The notes below the pieces were generated by a model. It saw only the letters and a program-made list of their open reading frames with translations. It was not told the origin of the DNA and did no database searches. Shown in pieces: positions 57,847 to 64,000 of a DNA stretch of 64,000 nucleotides. This DNA comes from Entamoeba invadens IP1 (taxonomy: Eukaryota; Evosea; Mastigamoebida; Endamoebidae): positions 435,309-499,308 of the forward strand of contig NW_004191832.1 of the NCBI RefSeq assembly GCF_000330505.1, written 5' to 3'. How positions within the stretch are numbered: position 1 is the stretch's first letter; each line of letters opens with the position of its first letter. Position numbers and translations under genes: made by a program.

Positions 57847-57848
57847 TA

Positions 57849-58174
57849 AATAAATTTGTAATAGAACCATTAATAAATTGGATTACAAATCAATTTTTAA
57901 ATATCAATAATAAAATTGACATTGAAATTATTGTCAATTTTATTTTTATTTTTTAAAATTAATTTCTAACTTTATTAGTAAAAGCTCTAGAGAGTAAAAA
58001 ATGTATTAATGATTGTTCTTTCAAGAGTGGTCATTTTCATCCAATCAAACATTAATTGCCGCTCTATATAGAACTCCTTTTAAGTTTAAATTTAAAAAAT
58101 TCCCAGTCTTCACAAATACTATTTTAAGTAGTTTTTACTGTAAAACACATTTAAAATAATAACAAACAAAATAA
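57849..58174. other. Intergenic stretch
   Basis: No gene seen; contains a CTCTATATAGAACTCCTTTT-type segment and TTACTGTAAAAC near 58135, possibly another mariner end. Confidence 0.35.
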
Positions 58175-58750
58175 TTATTTTTTGAATGTTTTATAAGTAC
58201 GAAGATACTCATAACTTAACTGAATGGCTTTTTTAATAACCACATTAACATTACTATTATTAAAAGAAGAACATTCGATGTATCCGTTTGCTCCTATATC
58301 TTTAGCCATTTGAAGACATTTTTCAGTTGTTATTTTTTGATATATATATCTAAAATAACAACTTTCAATTTTTTCATTTGATTCTATCAAATCACTTTTA
58401 AGACCAACAAGCAATATTGGAATGTCTTGGTCAAAGTGTCTGATTTCTGGCAACCAAGTTGTTTTGAGACTATTAAAAGAGTTCAAATTAACAAGTGAGA
58501 AACATAGAACAAAACATGTCGTATTTGGATAGCTCAACGGTCTCAAACGAGGGTAATCCTCTCCTCCGCCGGTATCCCACAATTCCATATTAAATTTAAT
58601 GTCTTTGTAAGTCACATTCATTGTACAGCATTCCATTACAGTGGGTACATATTCACAAGGAAATTCACCAGTTGTGTACTTAATAAGAAGACTTGTTTTA
58701 CCAACAGCACCATTACCATTGAAAAGCAACTTTATTTTTCGGTTTATCAT
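58175..58750 (-). CDS. Atypical Rho-family small GTPase, 191 aa
   Basis: Intact frame from ATG 58750. G1 is LLFNGNGAVGKTSLLIKY, switch I carries YVPTVMECC (Thr present), G3 is ELWDTGGGEDYPRLRPLSYP, G4 is LLVGLKSDL and G5 region ECSS. The Rho pattern RLRPLSYP is plain. Odd points: G3 reads DTGGGE where Rho proteins have DTAGQE, so both the Ala and the catalytic Gln (Gln61 in Ras numbering) are Gly; in Ras-like proteins such changes strongly impair GTP hydrolysis. G4 has Leu in place of Thr. The C terminus (YKTFKK) lacks a CaaX box, so no prenyl anchor is predicted. Likely a constitutively GTP-loaded or non-cycling regulator of the actin cortex. Confidence 0.85.
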   Translation of the reverse strand: MINRKIKLLFNGNGAVGKTSLLIKYTTGEFPCEYVPTVMECCTMNVTYKDIKFNMELWDTGGGEDYPRLRPLSYPNTTCFVLCFSLVNLNSFNSLKTTWLPEIRHFDQDIPILLVGLKSDLIESNEKIESCYFRYIYQKITTEKCLQMAKDIGANGYIECSSFNNSNVNVVIKKAIQLSYEYLRTYKTFKK

Positions 58751-59821
58751 ATTTGAATTATATAGTTTTAAAAAACTATTTGAATTGGGTATTCCCGTTT
58801 TAATAATACGAAAATGGAATTGAGTTTGTTGTAAAATTCTGTCTAAGCCATTATTTTTCGTTATTTTTATAAAGTTCAGACATTTAAATATTAAATAAAT
58901 TTACTTATTAAAAAACTTTTATTTCTAATAAAACAGAAACAACAAATTTCTATATTTGTACAAATTTTTGTCATTTTCAAATTATTTAATCGGTCTAACA
59001 ATGTTATCTACTCGGAAATGTTATATAGTACATTTTGGATCAAACCAAGAAAATAAATGCGGGAAACCATTTTAAAAAATCATACCATAGTTTCGATTTT
59101 TTTCACATTTTTGTGTGTTTATACTTAATTTCCAATTTTTACAAAAACACCATTAAATTTCGATCAGATAACTTTTCTGAACAGATTATGTTATTAGACT
59201 AACTAAAGATAATAAATGGGAAACTTTTTTATATTTTTGTCTATAATCAGAAGATTTAACATTTTTGTAATAAATAATAAACAATCAAAAATCATTTTTT
59301 TATTGTTATCATTATTGACAAAAATTTAAAACCTGTTAAAAAGCGGTATTGGGTTGTCGGCGAGTTAATATTTTTAAAATGTTGTCTTAAATTAAACTTA
59401 AAATTACATTATTATTTAAAAGTCGATATTAGAAAATTTGGATTTTTAAAATTTCAAAGTCAAATAATGTAAAGTGAATATAATTATAATTGATTTTACG
59501 ATATATATATTACATTATTTATTTAATAATATTATTTATACCTAATTGTGTTTTTATAATTTAATTGAAAACTTATTTAAATAAACAATAACAACCTTTG
59601 TTCAGCGAAAAATTAATATATTTAAACAATTATGCTATACTAAACATTGATGATAAAGTTTTATATATTTAATTATCAATAATGATTAATTGTTTTTTAA
59701 AGTGTTATAAATCATGATAATTTGGTATTAAAATTACCAAAATAATATATTTAAAACATAAAAATTATATACAATTCATTACATTTTTGTTATAATAACA
59801 TTAAAATAGAAAACCCATTTT
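58751..59821. other. AT-rich intergenic stretch
   Basis: No gene or RNA seen. Contains the promoter of the Rho-type gene at its left end. Confidence 0.5.
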
Positions 59822-61503
59822 TTAAAACAAAAGTGCAAGAACAATGGTCAATATCATAATAACCATCTTCATTGCTCCATTGCACTTTCCTGAAGTTTAA
59901 TTTAGCGTATACCCATCTTTGCATTTACTACATGAATCTTTTCCATTGCAAATTATGCATCCACTGATATGTCTATCACAAGGCACACAAGCTCCCCATG
60001 ATGTCGTGTAATACCCTTCTTTACACACACATTCGCCTCCCTTAGCTTCAAAATACTCTGCATTACACACAAAGCATTTTTTGTACTTCACGAAAAACAA
60101 AATTCATTCAATTTGTCTTTGCATGGATCGCAAGTCTGAGTTTTTGTGTCATAGACATATCCTTCAATGCACACACATGTTCCATCAACAAGAGTTCCTT
60201 CAAAGTTATTTTCAAGGGCGCATTTAACGCACTTCGTTTGATCTTCACATACTTTGCAATTCTTCGAACACATCAAACAGCTTTCTCCACCCAAATAATA
60301 CCCATCATTGATCCTTCGCACATTTTCCCTGTAACCGGCTTTCGGTTAACATCAATGCACTTTTCACATTTTTCATCTTTTAAATAAGTTCCTGTTGGAC
60401 ATACACACTTTCCTTCTGATGTGTATTTTGCTCCAGTTGCGCAGAGCGTGCAATGTTTACCATTGGCACTCTCAATACATACTTCAAGAAAAGTCATCTT
60501 TTCACGATCGGTCACAATTGACGCATTCTTTTGATACTATCTATTTTTACACATACAGTTTTTGGTCACATCTCTGTTGCTTTTGGCACATTCATAATTG
60601 GTTTTACCAGTAGTTTGTGTTTTGTACATGTAACTTTTTCTTAATATTGGATTACATTTAATTCCAGGATTGGTAGTCTCGTTATATCCAGGTACCAACT
60701 CTTCAAAAAACGAGTTGACTCCTTTGTACTTACAGAACTTATAAGTTGTGTCATAAGTATCAACAATTGCTATAATATTGTCAATTGGAGTTAATATGCA
60801 TTTTCCATTTAATAAAACACCATTAGAATTGCCATTGTTAAAAGCGCATTTGTAACAAGTCACACCATCATCGGCACATTGAGCACAATTTTCATCATCA
60901 CATGGTTCTGCTTTAGTTGACTTCCAGTTATCATACAAAGAACTTCCAGGCATTGGTGTATTTGCAGTCAAACATTCCATAAAATGTCCTTTGCATTTTT
61001 TGCATGAATAAATTTTTGTTTCAATATTATAATCAAGATAATACCCAGTCTTGCACATTGGTTTTTCAGAAGAGGTATCTAATCCATCATTTGCAAATAG
61101 ATTGCATTCTCCATTAAGTGTATAAAAGCCATCCTCACAGATACCACATTTTCCATCTGATTTGAATTCAACACAATAATTGGAAATTCAATTTCCTCTA
61201 TCAACTTTACATCTTTTATTACATTGAGTACACTTGGTGGTATCATAATATTCAAACAAACTGTCGTACTGTTTACCTTTTTCTCCACTAAGTTCGCACA
61301 TCGTACAAATTCCTTTATTATTGATAAAATATCCTTCTCTACAAGATGTGCAAATAACATCACTGGACGTTTCTTTGAGTATATTACAGTTTTCATCGGT
61401 CTTTTGCAGGCTTTATATGATAGAATATAACCAACATCACACTTTAAGCAGTTTTCCCCATTCTGTCGAATACATCCTCTGATTACTTTTTGTTCGGATT
61501 GGC
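59822..61503 (-). pseudogene. Igl-like Gal/GalNAc lectin intermediate-subunit homologue, broken
   Basis: About 560 codons of Cys-rich protein with the CxxC and C.CxxGYY spacing of Entamoeba Igl proteins (CQSEQKVIRGC at the upstream end; CVCKEGYYTTSWGACVPC near the end). The tail SGKCNGAMKMVIMILTIVLA has the short hydrophobic C terminus of a GPI-attached protein. Damage: shifts near 61390, 60330 and 60110, an in-frame TAG at 60537-60539, and an in-frame TAA at 59897-59899 just before the anchor tail. Igl is the GPI-anchored adhesion-complex subunit. The N terminus and signal peptide are missing. A member of another CxxC family is possible. Confidence 0.6.
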
Positions 61504-61977
61504 AGTATAAATGTCGAAACAGTTTTCAAAACTGAGAAATTTTTAAATTTTTGTGAAATATTTCTTGTTTTCAAAATTGTGTTTTGACTTAGTTTATTTC
61601 CTAAACAAATTATTTTATTATGTTTTGAAACACAAATAAAAAAGTTTGTGAAAAAATTTCAGTTTTTGAAATTGTTTTAAAAATAAACAATACCTGTTGG
61701 GTTTTCAAACACCGTGTTTTGAAACTACTTGTTTTCAAAACAACTTTTTCTCAAACATTATTTTTTAATTGTGTTGTAAAATGACATTTACAAACAATGA
61801 TAAAAACCAATGTTAATAATTTATTTATTTATTTCTATTAATCCTTATATACATATTGAAACCAGAATCTTAACAAATCATTTTTAAAGTATTTATTTGT
61901 TTTCAAAAACAATTATAACATACAAAATATTCAAATGTTAATGTATATAAATTGAATAATTAAACAATATTAATCAT
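61504..61977. other. Intergenic stretch, possible 5' end of a hAT element
   Basis: Contains several copies of GTTTTCAAAAC/GTTTTGAAAC in both orientations (61520, 61565, 61715, 61733). These may be subterminal repeats of the hAT element that follows. It abuts the truncated end of the Igl-like pseudogene. No clear terminus found. Confidence 0.3.
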
Positions 61978-64000
61978 GGAAGAAATAATAGATGATAAAG
62001 CTCAAGTTATTGGACCATTTTGGTCAAACTGTTCATTGGTTGAAGTTGAAATACAAATGGTTGACAATAAACCAGTTGAAAATATCATCAAAAAATACAA
62101 ATATTAAGAAATATTTCAAAAATGCAACACAAAAAAATAAAAATAAACGTGTAAAAAGAAAGTAAAACAAAAACTTTTTAAGACCCCATGGTATACTCAA
62201 ATATCAATGTCAAGTTGGTAATTGTCGCTGTTCTTTTGCTTGTACTAACAAACTAGTAACTACAAATATGCGAAATCATTTAATTCACAATCATCATATT
62301 AATATGGACACACAGACATCCGAAAGAAGTTTATATAATAGAGGTTATCGTGACTGGAATATTACACATAAAAATTTGGACTCACTTTTAACCCATTTGT
62401 GTATTTATCCAGGAATACCCATTTCTATTGTCGAAATGGAACCATTCAAATTGATAATGAAAATGGTTGATCAAGAATATGTTGTCCCCAGTCGACAAAG
62501 TGTTACAACAAGAATTGAAGAAATATATGAAAAACACAAAGAAGAAACCAAAGACGAAATACATGAAATTAAAAATGGAATATGTGCTACAGTCGATGGT
62601 TGGACATCAAAAACTCAATTGAGTTTTTACAGTTTCACAATTCACTTTTATAAAAATGGAGAAATAACGTCTCGTGTTCTACAACTTACTTAATTTTTAC
62701 ATGTACATACAACAACAAATATTTCCATCTTTCTTCTCAATTGCATTGAAAATTGGTCATTGGAAAAGTTTGGAGATTTTGTTGTTATCAGTGATAATGC
62801 TAAAAATATTGTTGGTGCGGTGGAAGCTGCAGGACTAAAATCAATCGGTTGTTCATGCCACAAATTAAATCTTGCAATTAAAAAATCAACCACAGATACA
62901 TTGTCAATTAATAGTGTCCTCAAAAAAGCCAAGACAGTTGTGAAAAAGATCAAAAAAGTCTAACTCTTTTTTCTTCATTAAAGAACATTTTCGAAGAAGA
63001 ACACAAGGAGTATAAAAAATTGATTACTGATATAGAAATTAGATGGTTTACAAAGATTGGAATGATAGAAAGTGTAATTTTGAGTAATGAAGAAATAAAC
63101 CAGTTGTTTATAGAACGTTCAAAATTAATAAAAAAAAACAAAAAAGAAAAAGAATTGTTTATTGCAAATCACACTTTTTTGCAAAGTGATTTTGAAGTTA
63201 TTGGTTTCGTTGGAAATGTAATGAATTCTATTAAAAAAACATATGATTTTTTATCATCCGAAAAAATACCAACATTGTTTTATTTGTACGTTGAAACTGA
63301 ACAACTTAAAAATGATTTAGCTGATTTAATGGAATCCAATAAAAACACAAATGAAATTTTCGAAGAAACGAAACTTACTTTAACAAATGGAGATAAAGAA
63401 TACACCCAGATTACTGTTTGAATTATACCACAAAACAACTTAAAAATGTAAATTTCGATTACAAAAAAAAACATTTTAAATTTGATTTGACTAAAACGAA
63501 AATTGAATTTTTAGATGATGTAATTAAATCAATAAATTTTTATTTTTATGAAGGGGAGTACAATTTAAGAAAAGATCCAAAAGTGATGTTAGCAAATTAC
63601 CTTAATCCTGTAGTATAATTGTCGGTATTTAACATTGAAGAGGTTGATGAAATAAGGATGTTAATCAAATCTTATATTGAAGAAAAAACAATTGTTTCTT
63701 AAACACAAGAATTGTAACAAATTGAAGCAACACCAAAATTGAGATATTCTGTAACTCTTCGAAATAAGAGAAATACAAATATTGATGTATTGTCACAAAT
63801 GATGAGATATGAAAATGAACCTCTTGAAAATGACAATTTCAACGATTTTGCGACATATTGGAAAAACAAAGAATTATACTTGCCTGCTCTTTCAAAACTT
63901 GGAGTAAATCATGCATCTATTTTATGTGCAAGTATGCATTCGAAAGGTTGTTTTCTTTAGCTGGAAATTACACAACAACTAATAGGAATACATTATTTCC
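61978..64000 (+). pseudogene. hAT transposase (BED-finger, Ac-like), decaying, cut by window end
   Basis: Begins near ATG 61978. A BED-type finger (CQVGNCRCSFACTNKLVT...HLIHNHH) is followed by YVVPSRQSVTTRIEEIYEKH, GICATVDGWTSKTQLSFYSF (first Asp), FVVISDNAKNIVGAVEAAGL (second Asp) and IGCSCHKLNLAIK. The C-terminal dimerisation part is TYWKNKELYLPALSKL with RLFSLAG in a shifted frame at the edge. Damage: shifts near 62110, 62960, 63415 and 63940, and in-frame TAA at 62691-62693, 63616-63618, 63700-63702 and 63715-63717. The protein pattern is clear throughout, so the decay is recent. The 3' end lies beyond 64000. Confidence 0.8.

Noticed and set aside
17382..63717. Reassigned genetic code (TAA read as Gln)
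   Set aside because: Several stops would read well as Gln, but intact genes here end normally at TAA or TAG, frames after true ends lack coding character, TGA and TAG also appear as internal stops, and frameshifts are mixed in. Pseudogene decay explains it.
1..64000. CRISPR arrays, operons with ribosome-binding sites, rRNA or tRNA genes
   Set aside because: The sequence is eukaryotic in style; no spaced repeat arrays, Shine-Dalgarno-led operons or foldable RNA genes were found.

Overview
The window looks like nuclear DNA of an Entamoeba, most probably a reptile-type species such as E. invadens. It is extremely AT-rich, genes sit singly on both strands, and GAAC-like and Inr-like promoter boxes occur near 548-885. 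The gene families present are ones Entamoeba expanded: a transmembrane receptor kinase with CxxC repeats, a Gal/GalNAc-lectin Igl-like protein, a BspA-like leucine-rich protein, TLDc-like proteins, a SPRY protein, an NBD-only Hsp70-like protein and Rho-type GTPases. Species assignment is an inference from gene content; no alignment was run.

Layout. 1-2148: two divergent, broken TLDc-like genes around a shared promoter gap. 2765-5446: broken hAT transposase. 6623-7064: array of 55 copies of an octamer. 7212-9630: foldback transposon without genes. 9742-11543: Rho GTPase fragment and Hsp70-like gene. 11836-14790: small Myb-like gene split by a 2.75 kb hAT element. 15182-16190: TA-flanked inverted-repeat element. 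17382-18231: RRM protein with an intron and two in-frame stops. 19016-22833: compact Polinton-derived element with 178-bp terminal repeats. 22953-28220: SPRY gene, then decayed genes including a BspA relic.

28327-37345 is a nested structure. A second Polinton-like element with an SF2 helicase and small ORFs was split inside its left terminal repeat by a 5.1 kb transposon (28449-33567). That transposon encodes a DDE transposase fused to an Ulp1-type cysteine protease. 37857-38295: Mutator-like MITE with a 10-bp target duplication. 38401-40612: complete pogo/Tigger element with an intact 499-aa transposase. 42-46 kb: kinase and Cys-rich relics. 47521-47620: assembly gap. 48822-55640: receptor kinase with an intact kinase half and a very long broken CxxC ectodomain. 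56996-57846: mariner-like MITE. 58175-58750: atypical Rho GTPase. 59822-61503: broken Igl-like lectin gene. 61978-64000: third, decaying hAT transposase, cut by the window edge.

Transposable elements dominate: three hAT genes, one pogo, two Harbinger-type, one Mutator-type, two mariner-type MITEs and two Polinton-like elements, several with visible target duplications. Few genes look fully intact: the element-1 ATPase, the Tigger transposase, the 691-aa kinase part and the Rho GTPase. Many others are interrupted by single in-frame stops, often TAA, or by one-base shifts in A-runs. These could be true decay or, for some homopolymer shifts, assembly error. The two Polinton-like elements are the most unusual content. 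They are about 3.8-3.9 kb each, start AGTAGTAT, carry GC-rich hairpins in their terminal repeats, and each has two convergent gene blocks that overlap at their stops.
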